Below the pieces are notes generated by a model. The model made no database searches, was not told the DNA's origin, and saw only the letters and a program-made list of their open reading frames with translations. A DNA stretch of 64,000 bases from Salvia splendens (taxonomy: Eukaryota > Streptophyta > Magnoliopsida > Lamiales > Lamiaceae), in NCBI RefSeq assembly GCF_004379255.2, contig NC_056042.1:31785928-31849927 (forward strand), read 5' to 3'. Shown one piece after another: positions 20,458 to 33,609 of this stretch. A program made the position numbers and the translations under genes. The stretch's first letter is position 1. Each line of letters starts with the position of its first letter.

Positions 20458-23400
20458 ATGTCGAGTGTTGTTCCTCATCATGTTAAAATACAGCTCTGCT
20501 GTACTTCATCTCATAAATACCCCCCGCCGCCTCTTCTGCGTCAGTCTTCGTTTTGTAGAGGAGTGAGCTCAAGGTTGTTTTTGCGCAGGAATGAACTTCT
20601 TCTAGCGCGGGCCGAAGACAAGGCCCGAGAAGAATCCTCTTCTACTTCGTCGACTAGCCTCCAGCTTCAGGTCTTAAATTTTTCATTCTCACATCTTAAT
20701 TTGACTGATTAGGTTATCCTGGATGCGTTCTCGTGAACTACCAGGTTGCACTTTGATATATGCAAATCGATTAATTTTGTATTTAATTGTGATAGGTTTC
20801 TGGTGAGATATTTGTGAGTGGTCGTGTGAGGCAATTGAGAAATGAAACATTTCAAAATCGAACTTGGTGTGAGTTTGATTATGATCTTAATTTAGAACTA
20901 CTTCAATATAGGACTCAAATCCACCTGGAACATGTGACCCTTTATGTTCTATTGATGATACAAGTTCTGAAGAATTTGAAGCCAGTTACCAACCAAAGAC
21001 AGATTTGGTGAAAGCACTTGCAGTTCTGGCAGCTGCTGGAACAGGAGCTCTGGCCATAAATCATTCGTGGGTTGCAGCGAACCAGGTTTACCTACATCTG
21101 CATGAAATCCTGCAACGCTTAAGGAATTTATTTGAATATTCTTCGTAACAGAAACTTAGTTGTTGACCAGGATCTTGCAATGGTGTTGCTGTTTGGAATC
21201 GGGTATACTGGAATAATATTTGAGGAATCTCTTGCATTCAACAAAAGTGGAGTTGGACTTTTGATGGCTGTTAGCTTGTGGGTTGTAAGGAGTATAGGGG
21301 TAAGGTGTTGGCTTCATTCTCCTAATACTTTTCACTCTGCTGTGAATGTTATGATCTCTTCTTATCTCTTGATTTTTAATCAGTCTCTCTGCATCTCTAC
21401 TCTTAAAACCATTATGTCTTACAGATGGGGGAACACTGACCTTTCAGTTACATCAAGTTTCCTGCTCCTAGAAACTATCTTAGACCTTAATCAGTCAATT
21501 CCAATTGATTAGTGTATTGTCTGGGTCTGGGTTTCATTCAACCAGTATATCTATATTTTGGGAAGTCAGAAGCCAAACAGAGAAAATTCAAGATGACTTT
21601 TTTTGCAGGCCCCATCAACTGAGATAGCTGTTTCACAGTTGTCTCAAGCATCTGCTGATGTCAGTGAAATAGTGTTTTTCTTGCTTGGTGCAATGACCAT
21701 TGTGGAGATAGTTGATGCTCATCAAGGGTTCAAGCTGGTCACAGATAACATCAGAACTCGCAAGCCAAGAACTCTACTTTGGGTGGTAAATGATCTTCTA
21801 AGCCTTTTCTTTTATCACCGCTGAAAAGCAAGTTGGTATCCTTATCAAGTAAAGATCTTGATCCTTTTCTTTTCAATTTGAGAAAAATATGCAATGCATC
21901 TTTGTTTCCCTTCACTGCCTCTTTGACTGATTGTTAAAAATAATCCAGGTGGGTTTTGTTACATTTTTCCTCAGCGCAGTCCTCGACAACTTGACATCCA
22001 CTATTGTCATGGTTTCATTGTTAAGAAAGTTGGTGCCACCTTCAGAATATCGGAAGTAGGTGCTCATACCCAATATTGTCCCATCTTATGCAGATAAGAA
22101 TACTCAAGCCTTTTGTCTGACGAATTCATTTTAGACATGTTGGTTAATGTTGATCACTTTAGAGAGAGAGATACTAGGCAAGTGCTTAGTTACACCAAAT
22201 TTGCATTCTAAATATGATTAATGTGGTCTTCACGGACAGCCCGCAAGAACTTTATTCTGGTCATTATTTTTGAATCAGCTTCAGCCGAGAAAATATCCTC
22301 AAACTATGATAAAGTTTTCCATGACATATGTTATCACATTCTATACACTTCATAAGTTGTCAAGCATTTGAAGGATATCCTGTTACAGGAGATGTGAACT
22401 CGTAAACTTTGTTTCTTTAGTTCTATATTTTACGAGAGAGAATTCAAATGTCTGAAGCGACTGGGTTACTGGGTACGTGCATTGACAGGAATGAATGGGA
22501 GATCTTATTTAAGCATGTGTTTACTGTTTAGGCATGTATTGATTATTGCTGATTGGCAGGCTTCTGGGTGGGGTAGTTGTTATAGCAGCAAATGCTGGTG
22601 GAGCATGGACACCAATTGGTGATGTTACCACCACCATGCTCTGGATACACGGTCAAATATCCACATTGCAGACAATGAAGGTTCTCTAATCTCTACTATG
22701 ACCTCTTATTATTTCTGTTATAGTCAATCTGTTATTTTATTGGAGTGTGCAAATTTAATTGGAAAACAAAGTCACGATGTACCATCCTTGTATTTTTTGG
22801 TCATGGCTGAGTGGTTGAAGTTGCTTTGTGTAGAATAATGAAACAAACATGTTCCCCCAACTAAGAAGTTTAAATTGACAATTAGAAAAATACAGATTGC
22901 ATCTACAGTAAGATGGAAAAAATTGGCCTGAGGTGGTTAAATAGGAATAAGAGTAATATACTTTTGTGCTACAAACAAACTAACAGAAAATGTACTCTGC
23001 ATAACTTACTGATAGGGGTCGTTCCTGCAGGATTTCAGAGAGTTCCCTGCACTGCATTTTAGTTGATAACTAATATTTAGCTGTTTATTGTTTTAAGTAG
23101 TGGTTAGTAGTTTGCTCTTTATTTCTATTGTTCTATATTTTCTCTTCTTTCCTATTTCTTTTCTATCGCTTACCTTTTTTGTGTTTTGACATGAAATTTT
23201 TATATTCTTTTGTTCGGCACAGGGCTTAGTAATTCCATCGCTGGTTTCACTGACTGTCCCTCTGGCTCTTTTGTCCCTCACTAGGTACTACCTCTGGCTT
23301 CCCGAGAGCTTAATGCCACCAGATATAAATGTATAATATTGTTGGCAACTAAAGTTTCTTAAACGAGAAATGACATTTTTATTTTTATTTCATCCAGTGA

Positions 23401-24286
23401 AGTTAATGGGAAAGGACAGAACACCGCGGATGTTTTGGCATCAGAACAGATGGCTCCTCGAGGCAAACTTGTTTTCTCCGTTGGAATTGGTGCTCTGTTA
23501 TTTGTCCCAGTTTTCAAAGCACTCACCGGCCTGCCTCCTTACATGGGTATGCTGTTTGGATTGGGAGTTCTTTGGATCCTCACCGACGCTATTCACTATG
23601 GTGAATCTGAGAGACAGCGCTTGAAAGTACCACAAGCTTTATCAAGAATCGACACTCAAGGAGCTCTTTTCTTCCTTGGTATCCTCCTATCAGTTAGCAG
23701 GTAACTCCTACTTCTAGGTCAAAGATATCATCTTGTTTTTGTGAAAACCTTTTCTACGCCTATCATGAGATATATTGCATCTAATTTTTGTTCACAGCCT
23801 TGAGGCAGCAGGTATTCTGCGAGAGTTAGCAAACTACCTCGACTCCCACATACCAAATGTTGAACTGATTGCTAGTTCAATTGGAATCGTATCTGCGATC
23901 ATTGACAATGTCCCACTGGTCGCTGCAACAATGGGAATGTACGATCTCTCCTCGTTTCCACAAGATTCAGAGTTTTGGCAGCTAGTAGCATATTGCGCTG
24001 GAACAGGTGGATCCATGTTGGTTATCGGCTCCGCTGCTGGTGTTGCATACATGGGGATGGAGAAAGTCGACTTCTTTTGGTACCTCCGGAAGGTATATCC
24101 TGTTATGCAAATTATATGCTGCCTATAACAACATGAAGTTTCCTGATGCTCTTATCATTTTTGCAGATAAGTGGCTTCGCTTTTGCTGGTTATGCTGCCG
24201 GTATTGCTGCATATTTGGCAGTCCATAATCTTGACATTTCGCTTCCGACAACTCTAGCTCAGGTTCCTTTCCTTTCCGGTTCATAG
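20458..24286 (+). CDS. NHD1: Chloroplast Na+/H+ antiporter, NhaD family
   Basis: Ten exons by GT/AG sites and phase: 20458-20670, 20912-21085, 21171-21299, 21609-21785, 21949-22055, 22560-22680, 23223-23284, 23398-23700, 23798-24092, 24167-24286. They encode 566 residues, close to the roughly 576 I recall for Arabidopsis NHD1. Exon 1 is a Ser/Arg-rich plastid transit peptide. The rest is the polytopic NhaD antiporter: FGIGYTGIIFEE, SEIVFFLLGAMTIVEIVDAH, LDNLTSTIVMV and AANAGGAWTPIGDVTTTMLW, then a second half with LPPYMGMLFGLGVLW, IDNVPLVAATMGMYD and GTGGSMLVIGSAAGVA. It exchanges Na+ for H+ at the chloroplast envelope and limits stromal sodium. No lesion was seen. The gene is convergent with the PGDH gene 530 bp downstream. 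Confidence 0.93.
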
Positions 24287-24819
24287 CTGACCCAGTGTCC
24301 TAGTCTCGAACACAAAGGCAGCTCTTGGTATGAAATATGTACCAATGTTTTTTGTACACATAATAAAGGGTGATTCATCAAGCCCCGGCAGTTTTCAATG
24401 AACTGGTGATGGATTTGTCACAAGATCTAGATTCTGGGCAGTATAGGAAGATTGTACAATTGCTTTCTTTCCCTATGTTTAATTTAGAACAAAATGTAAA
24501 CATTATTGATTGGCTAAGATTAGTACATCTAACTAAGAGCTAACTACTGTCTTCATAGAAACCACCTAGAAAGCTTCATAGAAGTGTATGGATAAGGAGA
24601 ATGGATACTGAAAAGACTCATGTTGGAGAACAAACTTGCAGGATCAAAATAAAAGCATTAAATTAGCAAAACTTGCCAACTAAATTTTCTTACATAACAA
24701 TTACTAGGAGAGTACTCCTAGCAACAAAATCTTGATGAGATAACCACTGCCAAAACTGGATAGTTGGATTATTCAATACCTAGCTGAAGCTGCTGAAGAA
24801 GACATTCAAAATTGGAGAC
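24287..24819. other. Convergent 3' UTR region of NHD1 and PGDH
   Basis: 533 bp between the two stop codons with no coding block. AATAAA at about 24361 could serve NHD1 polyadenylation. The minus-strand 3' UTR of PGDH presumably overlaps part of it. Confidence 0.6.
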
Positions 24820-27588
24820 TTAGAGCCTAAGGTAGACAAACTCCTCAACGGCTGAGATTTCACCAATCCTCTTCAATGACTGCTTGCTCGGCTCTTCGTC
24901 TACTCCGATGGCCATCACAGCTTGCTTCCTAGGGGCTATCCTTCCGACGGTCATGAAGCTTACGTTCACATTTTCCTGTCCCAGAATGCTACCCACTTTC
25001 CCAATCATCCCTGGCTGATCAACTTGCCTGCACAGAATCAGACTGCCTTCCAAGCTCACATCCACTTCGAAAGACCCCACCTTTGTCAGATGTGGAATTC
25101 CATCCTTGACTCGACCTTCCACTGTGACCTCACCAGCATCGGATATGGCACTGGCAAATTTCGAATCAACGTTTGCAATCTGGACTTGGACCGACTCGAG
25201 TGGGCTTTCAGGTGAACCGTCCAGGATGATACGCTCCTCAGTTATGCGGAGCCCCCTCTGTTTGGCCGTGAAATCAGCATTCACCAAATTCACGAAGACA
25301 CTTGAGATGGGCTCTATCAGACCCTTGATGATCATGGCGCGGAGCAGCCGTGTGTCTAGATCATCTGGAGCCCTAGCGGATGCATATGTAACTTTCACAG
25401 TTTTCACGCCACTCCCGCCTGCAACCAGTTGGACAGCAAGTCTGCCGAGCTTTTCAGCAAGGGCAACATAGGGCTTCAGCTCAGTGAGAACCTGCATTCA
25501 AGGAAATCATACAACAAAACCTTCAGCAACTTATGATTTCCTTAACAAAATAAGAGGGCAGTTTGATTACTAGAGAGTTCATCAGAAGACATTATTGAAT
25601 TAAAAAGTTCCAAGGGCTATGGCAGAGAATGAAAAGTTTCAAGACAACCCTAACATACCACAGAGTACTACATCATGTGAACAAGTTTCTTGTTTATTAC
25701 ATGTTCATGTGACTACTTTTTGATAAAAGAAACAAAAAAGGTATACTTTTGATCTCAAACTTGACACTAGTAATAGAAAGATTGAGTTCAAAAATTTAAT
25801 TCCAAAAAACATTTCACCAAGAAATACATATACAATAGCCCATTCAGGCTATAGTTTGCTTTCATAATTGGGGGATGCAAGGCACCTATGACTAACAATT
25901 TTTTTAGTACCTGAGTAGGAACCATTGGTGCATTGACAGCAGTTGCCGCAAGTTCCCCCTTCAACGCCCCTACCACAGCTTCAGCTATTTCAATGGCAAC
26001 TCCTTCCTGAAAGTAAATTTGTGATAAAATTATAAACACAAACAAGCAGAAATAGCGATTGAGATGAAAACTAAGCTTTGAGAAGTGTCCAACAAACCTG
26101 AGCTTCCATCGTGCTGGCACCAAGATGTGGTGTAGCAATCACATTCTCATGCTGTACCAACTTGCTATCCTTGGGCGGTGGCTCGACTGTGAAGACATCC
26201 AGTGCTGCCTAGAAAGAGAGACGAGAAAATCAACAAGTGCTTCTTACTAAAAAGATTCATTAAGGTATCAGTCAATTATTTATAGCTGATTCATAACAAA
26301 ATTATACCTGTGCTACAATGCCAGCATCAATGGCCCTCACCAATGCTTCTTCATCAATCACACCTCCACGAGCAACATTGATGATTCTAACACCCTTTTT
26401 CATCTTCGCAAAATTTTCATCATTGAGAATTTTTGATGTAGCAGCGGTGAGTGGCATGTGAAGTGATATGAAATCAGCCATTGAAATAGCCTCGTCAAAG
26501 CTCACAAGCTCTACACCTATTGCCCGAGCACGGTCAGCTGGAGCATAGGGGTCGTGCGCGACGACATGCATACCGAGCCCCTTTGCACGCCTAGCAACTT
26601 CTGATCCAACCTTACCGAAACCCATCACTGCCAGCGTCTTGCCAACAAGAGACACACCAACGTATTTGTTCCTCTCCCATTTACCTAGATAGATTACAAC
26701 ACAATAACTTAGAGCAATTCGACAAGAATCAGCACCAAAAAGAGAATGAAAATAATGCACTTTTTTCATCCCCTCAAAAGAAAAGAGAATGAAAATACTT
26801 TTTACAAAAGTTGGTGGCATCTTTATACCTAATTGAATCAAACACCAAAAAGAATAGATTATAATATCCAACAAAAGATCCATAGAGGAGAAAGCAAGTT
26901 GAACATTCGGTAGAAGAAATCCAGAATTCGCCAACGGAATTCAAAGCAAAATCAACCTAATTCAACTAAGCATTTCTATAAAAAGCTAAGCTGGTGTCCA
27001 ATTGAATCAAACAGCAGCACACAAATCATGTCGAGATGTTCCAATCAATGACTAACCAGCTTTCACAGACGCGTCGGCTTGAGCAACATTCCTAGCCATG
27101 GCGGTAAGCAGCGCAATGCCGTGCTCCGCGGCGGCGACGGTGTTAGCAGTCGGCGCATTCACCACGAGGCATCCGTGCTCGGTCGCCGCCGCCAGATCCA
27201 CGTTATCGATCCCGACGCCGGCCCTGCCGACGACCTTGAGCCTCCCGGCGGAGGACTCGAAGACGTCTCGGTTGACCTTGGTCCCGCTCCTGACAATCAG
27301 CGCGTCGCAGAGCGAGATCTTGGTGCAGAGCTCCTCGGGGCTGAGGTTGTAGGAGCAATCGACGTTGGCGAACTCCTTCAGGAGGCTCAGCCCGGCTTCG
27401 CCGAGCTTCTCCGAGACGAGGATCGTCGGCTTCGCGTCCATGGAGAGGACGACGAAGCGGCGGGGCTGGTGGCGGAGGGAGAGGCTGCTGAGGCCGAAGG
27501 CGGCGTGGAGGGGGCGGTGGAGCAGCCGTGAGGCGGCGGTGGATGGCGACGAGAGCTTGAGGGTTGTGGACGAAGCTGACGTCGCCAT
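24820..27588 (-). CDS. PGDH3: D-3-phosphoglycerate dehydrogenase, plastidial
   Basis: Five minus-strand exons: 27588-27057, 26684-26308, 26208-26098, 26006-25911, 25491-24820, phases consistent, 595 residues. A transit peptide (about 1-50) precedes the substrate-binding domain. The NAD-binding domain has GFGKVG followed by an aspartate at AHDPYAP, the catalytic Arg in [10 protein letters not shown], a glutamate downstream and the catalytic His in TPHLGAST. The C-terminus has the ASB-like domain and an ACT domain beginning [16 protein letters not shown]. The enzyme oxidises 3-phosphoglycerate to 3-phosphohydroxypyruvate, the first step of the phosphorylated serine pathway in plastids. The paralogue assignment (PGDH3 rather than PGDH1/2) rests mainly on its being next to NHD1, as in Arabidopsis (At3g19480/At3g19490, from memory). 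The gene looks intact. Confidence 0.92.
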
Positions 27589-27662
27589 TTCAGAAACGGT
27601 GGTGGTGGGTGCTAAAATGCGCTGGGAGTGTAGTGAGTGCGGCTTGGAGTGTGAAGTCGGGG

Positions 27663-27672
27663 GTTTATATTG
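27663..27672 (-). promoter_or_regulatory. Candidate TATA box of the PGDH gene
   Basis: The minus strand reads CAATATAAACCCC about 80 bp upstream of the ATG at 27588, implying a short 5' UTR. Confidence 0.45.
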
Positions 27673-27689
27673 TTTTAACGCTGGGGTTT

Positions 27690-28587
27690 AGGCACCGTGG
27701 GTAAAATGGGAAATTTCCATATTTTCAATGTCAAATTCCATCTGTATATCTAAAAATATCGGTGAAGATAGAAATTTAGAATTAAATACTTTTGAAATTA
27801 GTTAAAAAAAACATCAGAACAAATGGATAAACTTCATTTATTATTGTTTACCTTATTTGTTTTGAGGTTATACAAAATCAGTTTGTATAAATTTCAGATA
27901 ACCTATTTTCATCTCTTTTGGTTAGTACCGTTTAACACATTATTAATATAAGGGAAAAAATATAATAAGAACAATTTAGACATTGTATGTTTTATCCATC
28001 AATTTCATGCAAAGTGACCAGATATAATACTACAGTATAGAGTATATTATTATTTAAATAAATAATATATTGAAAATGTAATCTCTATTCTAAATTATCA
28101 GTTTTTATCTCTGTTTTATGGATAAAAAACACACCCTGAAGCTGAACCATGCTGAAAAAAAATCTAATTTCCTGAAAGTTTTTATTTTTTTAAGTTTATT
28201 GCTAATGTGTTGTCAATGTCAATATAATAGATTGGTGATTTTCACTGAGTATTTTAAATGCAAAATATAAATATTTTGCCTAATTTATGAGTCATGATTT
28301 TTTGTCTATTGTATATTAATCACGATTTGCATATTTTCAGCTTGGCGAAATAAAAAGAATCGACTGTAAATTGCAGAAATCTATAATTAAGAGATTTTAA
28401 GTGCACCACATGTCCACATGTATAAGTTTCGCTAAATTTTTTTTGACATTATAAGTTTCACTAAAATTAGGTTTTCCGAATACTTTTATAATCGGTTGTT
28501 TTCTTCCGGTTATTATTGCGAAAAAAATACACTAGCAATCTAGCATTGTGACGTAGTATCACGTTATGCATACTAGAATATGATATA
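27690..28587. other. AT-rich intergenic DNA, upstream of PGDH
   Basis: No coding block or classified repeat. The proximal part is the PGDH promoter. Confidence 0.5.
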
Positions 28588-28847
28588 CTCTCTCCGTTCC
28601 AATTAAGTTGTCATATTCCTTTTCCAAACGTCCTAATAAAATTGAGTTATTTCCTTTTTTGATAAAAAATAAAATATTCAATCGCTATTACTTTATTAAA
28701 TCAGTTACTTTATTCTCTTTTCATCTCATCTACCTTTTTCCATCTACCTTTTTCCCTCTTCTATTTATTTTACTTTTATTTAATCTATTCAAGACAATTT
28801 CTTAATATTTGTGTCCAAAAATTTGGTACCAACTTAGTTGGAAGGAG
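28588..28847. mobile_element. Stowaway (Tc1/mariner) MITE
   Basis: Flanked by TA (28586-28587, 28848-28849). The left end CTCTCTCCGTTCCAATTAAG and the right end, read inward, CTCCTTCCAACTAAGTTGG are Stowaway termini. 260 bp, AT-rich, noncoding. Confidence 0.85.
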
Positions 28848-28849
28848 TA

Positions 28850-30152
28850 TCAATTTTAAAAATATAATTATGTGTTTAAAATAGAATTATGCATGTCACT
28901 TATGAAATTTAGTGTAAAAAATGACAAATGGAGTTATTATTAGTAGTATTGTGGCTGTAATCAAATGAGTATGAGTTTGTTGAGATCCCAAATCCCCAAC
29001 TTGCCTTGCTCTGGCAGCAAAATTTATTGATTTTCAATGAGGAGAGGTTGGTGGGGTGAAGTGGTCCATTTCCCAATTTATTTTACCTAATTGATTTCAT
29101 TTTTTGACTATATTAGGGTAAACAATCAAATCTATCCCAACCTCAAACCATTTTTCGCATTTATATATATTGGAGTTAAATCCATTTAATTATGGACAAA
29201 TCCAGATCGAATTAATAAAAAATAAGAACCGAAACGCCAAATTTAAAGCATAGCAAAAAATTTGAGTATTTAATATTGGACTTAAAAGCAAGTACTGAGC
29301 ATTTGGATGAGAATTGGACTATAGAAACTGATTTATCAGCCCATTTGAATATGGGCCTTAACATTCACCTTATTTAGATCAGAAACGTTACACTTACATA
29401 CTACTACTATTTGACTTTCATTTAATATGAATTTGAAATTATAATGGGTCATCACATTTTGGATCAAGCTCGCACGGATTTATTTTTGGGTCACTCCCAA
29501 AAGGCCCCCGAACTAATTGAGGTTGGACATGAATTATATATACCTTCCAACTCCCCTCACCTATCTGATGTGGGATGAGTTTGTAACCCAATAAACCTTC
29601 CCTCAAACTGAGACCATATCGGGAACGCAGTTGACACGAACATGGGTCGTTACAGCCCTGGCCCCTAGGTCATTCTGGGCCCGACTCTAACCCGAGTCCT
29701 TCAGGGCCCGACCCTAACTGGAGCTCATTCAGGCCCGACCCAAACTAACACTAAAACCTACGATTAGGTAGAAATAAAATGAAGGATCTCTTTCAAGACT
29801 TTACATTTAAATTAAGGAGTACTTTACATTTTTATTGAATTTGACCAACCTAATAAAAAAAAATCTTCGGATAAGGAGCATGCTATTCATTTATTTATGA
29901 TTGGTCAATTGACTTTTGTTATTAAAATTTCTTAAAATTACTCAAATTTAATTAACTGTCGGCTACCCTCAAAATGGGTTGATTGCAAAAGTTGATTAAA
30001 TTTTCCTAATAAAAAGGGCAAATCTAAAAAAAGTGACACCCGCATGCACACATTCCACTTTTAATTATGAACAAAATTCTCCATTTTCATATTCTAAGTC
30101 AAAAAAGACCAAAGCAGAGGGATCCCTCTTTATCCGATAATCATTGGTACTA
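28850..30152. other. Intergenic DNA with one unclassified repeat-like block
   Basis: AT-rich overall. At 29480-29760 there is a GC-richer block with GATGTGGGATGAG, AACCCAATAAACC and three copies of a GGCCCGACCC(T/A)AAC-like motif. The block resembles LTR or TRIM fragments in style, but no ends or target duplication were found. No gene is seen elsewhere. Confidence 0.45.
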
Positions 30153-31899
30153 CTACTTAACACCACATGGATATTTCTCCAAAACATGAAGTGCATCTCT
30201 CATGCAAGGTCTTTTTTGAGGGACCAATGAAGCACAACTAAAACCTAGCTTGAACCAAGCCACCATGCCCTCCTCGTGGGCTGCCACGTCACCCCTTATT
30301 GCCATGTCAGCCATTCTCAAGTCCCGGTCCGAGAAGACTTTCCCGGTCAGCAACTCGAGCAACAAGATCCCAAAAGAGTACACATCCCACTTCGGGTGGG
30401 GCTTGAGGTTGTTGAGGGACTCGGGCGCATGGTAAGGGGATGTGCATCCCGCGAACACGGCTGGCCCCATATATGGGCTCCTAGTTTCGTGTGGATCGAT
30501 TTGCAACGTGGTCGATCTCCTACTCCCTAAGTGTTGGACTGGGCCATCGAACTTTTGGGCTTGCTTCCCATAGATGAGGCCGTGGAGCCCGAAATCACTT
30601 ATTACGGGCTCCATGTCAGCTGTCAAGAGAATGTTGCTAGGCTTTATGTTGCCATGCACATTTTTCTTGTCGTGAATGTAAGTTAGCCCTCTAGCTACAC
30701 CCTTCACTATATTGAGCCAGGTCATGAAAGGCAAATGGTATGGTGACGACCCAATTTTTCCTAAAATGATAATCAATTAAAAGAATTAGATGATAAAAGA
30801 AATGTTGTCAATAAAAGTAGGAGGGAAGGTCAAATTTCATGAAGTCAACACCATTAAAGAAACAACTTTGCAATAAAAACAGAGGATTAGGTTTTAGTCC
30901 TTTTTGTTATTGTGCTAAAGGAGTCTTAACTGCTAATCCTGATTAATTTAGCACTTATGACCTAACATTCATGACATAATTCTCTCTTTCCTACACAAAT
31001 AGGAGGTGAGATAGCACATGCTTTTGGCTTATTATGTGTTTGTATGTAGTATTACTCTATTAGAAAATTTGGACCTTTATTTGCATCACATGGCCTTTGA
31101 GCATATATCGCCTCCTTCTTCTGATTCACCAGCGCCGCAGTCGCCGGAATCTCACCGGAGAGACGGTTAAACGAGACGTCAATCGTGGCATTGGCCGGAA
31201 TCCTCGCCGCGAAGTCCGGCGGAACACCTCCGGCGATCCGATTCGACGAGAGATTAAGATATCGGAGACTCCCGCCGGCAGCGATCCATTGATTAAATTC
31301 GACGAAATGTCGAAAACCTGAACCGATCTGATCCCCGCCGGAATCTCGTCGGAGAGGTAATTTCTCCGGAGAGAAACAACAGTTAGATTAGGACTCATCA
31401 GCGGCACATTTCCGGACAATTTGTCGTCGGATAAGTTGAGGAAGGAGATAGCAGCGACATCCGCGATCGCCGGTATGGAGCCGGAGAAGGCGTTGCCGGA
31501 GAGATCAAGGACGCGGAGGCGTGAAGCGTTGAAGAGCGAACGAGGGAGAGCGCTGCTGAAGAAGTTGCCGGAGAGGTCTAGGGTCTTGAGGTGCGGGATG
31601 AAGCCCAAGTCCTCCGGTATGTTTCCGGCGATGCTAGCGTTGGAGAGGGTGAGGCTAGTGACCCGGTAGAAATCCGGGAGGCCGAGGTTGTCGACGCAGG
31701 TCCAGAGGCAAGGGGTGGCGTCGTTGTAGTGCCAGTTGTAGAGAAGGGATAAAGGGTCGCTGATGATAGAGTATTTGAGGGAGAGGAGAAGGGTGCCATC
31801 TAAGTTGAGAGGTGATGAAGCAGGGAGGAGGGAGAGAAGGAGAAGGAGATGGAGATGGAGATGGAGATGGATGGAGGTGATCATTGTTTCATGGAGCAA
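30153..31899 (-). pseudogene. LRR receptor-like kinase pseudogene (LRR-III type, At4g34220-like)
   Basis: The 5' part (31899 to about 31080) has a signal peptide and His/Leu repeats, the N-terminal cap with PCLWTCVD, and about six LRRs. A 1-bp loss in a C run near 31270 shifts the frame; the other frame continues correctly with RYLNLSSNRIAGGVPP and NATIDVSFNRLSGEIP. After the LRRs, the transmembrane segment and the kinase N-lobe (glycine loop and Lys) are absent. The 3' part (30776-30153) resumes with the kinase C-lobe: IHDKKNVHGNIKPSNILL, SDFGL, SPYHAPES and WDVYSFGILLLELLTG. The HGN in place of HRD is normal for this subfamily. Similarity to the Arabidopsis At4g34220/At2g15300 group is from memory. 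It cannot encode a complete receptor. Confidence 0.8.
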
Positions 31900-33324
31900 A
31901 GAGATGCATTGCTATTTCATAAGAGATGAGCAAGTGCTGAGATGTTTGTTTTGGTGAACAAGAAAAATATGAAAGAAAGTTGAGTCGATTGGGTGAAGTA
32001 AGCAAGCAAGCATGATTTGTGAAATGGAAATGGTTTTGATATGGGGATGAATGTGAATAAGGTGTGTTGTTTTTTTGTACTTTTATGCTGTCAATAGAAA
32101 GCAAGAAAGTGGAATCTTTTGAAATATTTGGTGTTCCTGCTAAATACATTCACTGTGAAATCCATTTTATATGAGCATAATTCCTTTTAATTTTTACAAT
32201 TTCACAATTTGCATATGATATGATTTAAAAATTGAAAATAGTTGTAGTGCTATAGCATAATGTGACTTAAGTAGGTTTTGGTGTTTGGAGCTTGCTATAT
32301 GTGGTGGAGCTGCTAGAGGATGACTTCAGCTTGAGATTAACTGAATTGGGATAACTAATATGAGGCTTTGTGGTAATAAGTGTGACTTCATGGGATTGTA
32401 TAGAGGGGGAAAAGGCTATATAATTTTTGTTGATAGCCCATGCTAATGATATCTCTGTGAAAATAATCATGTGCATTTTAGAAAAAGTTGCTCCAAAAAA
32501 TGTTTTTTTTCTCTCTTTTTTGAGCCAGTGTCAGGAAAGACTTATGAACAAAAAGTTGCAAGTTTTTAGTCACATAAAAATTCTACATATATCTAATAGC
32601 GTATGGGAAAATCCATGGTTAAAATTTTAAATTGAAACCAAACTAGCTTGCCACTAGATATTATTGCTCATTGATAACATTGTAAACCTATATAATAATT
32701 CTAGTGACCCAATTTCTCATTCTCAATTACCTCATCGATATAATATTTGAACGATATTAGAGGATGAATTAAAGGTTATGACCACATTATTTGTTGCTAT
32801 TTGTTTCTTTCTGTAGTGTTATTTTCTCAATTTTGGTGTTTGAATTCGATGTGTATGCTTCTTTAAAATAAGTGTTGTAGTGATATTTACTCAACTTTAG
32901 TGTTTGAATTTGGTGTTTATAATGTTCCTTATTCAATAGTATAATTATTTACAATAAATCTATGTGACCCCATTAATATTAATCTTCCAAATCGCCTAGT
33001 GTCCATCATCCACTTATAAACTTCCTTGTTCAGTATTAACACCATAATTAAATACTAATCTCTAAATATTTAACCTTATTAAATAGCAGCAATAGAGGAA
33101 CATTAATCTGATGGATAAATATATTTTCGAATCAATAAAAGTATATTATCCCAAAGCCTGAATTGTCAAATAAGTATATGCATGCTTCGCAGAAATAAAC
33201 TTTTTTACAATAAGATGAAACATTTTCTGAAGCAAGTCACAAGTTGGTGTAAGAATCCAATAATTATATGTAAAATAGGAACAAAATTAAGAAATCGATA
33301 TGCATCTGATTTTCTAGTTTAATA
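31900..33324. other. AT-rich intergenic DNA, no gene seen
   Basis: 5' flank of the receptor kinase pseudogene and beyond. Near 32815-32930 a degraded direct duplication is visible (TTTAGTGTTTGAATTTGGTGT and TTTGGTGTTTGAATTCGATGT). No coding block. Confidence 0.5.
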
Positions 33325-33607
33325 TTCTCTCTGCGTTTTTCCTCCTTGGGTCATTTGTAAAAATTGATTTATTTTTTTATTTTTGGTAAATTTATCTTTC
33401 TAAATAAATATATTTCATTATCCATAAAAAATATTCTAATTACTTTTTTTTCTTTTACTTTGCTAATTTTATAAATTAAATAGTGTAATTCCTCTAGTAT
33501 TGTTATAAAGTAATAAATTGAAAGAATTTGATGATATCTCAAAGAGGAATCATCTTAGCCACCTGAAAATCAGTATATAATTGCATACTTTTGTGGGACA
33601 AAGAGAA
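33325..33607. mobile_element. Degraded Stowaway-like MITE
   Basis: TA flanks at 33323-33324 and 33608-33609. The left end is TTCTCTCTGCGTTTTTCC and the right end TTGTGGGACAAAGAGAA, both plausible but diverged Stowaway termini. AT-rich, noncoding. Confidence 0.5.
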
Positions 33608-33609
33608 TA

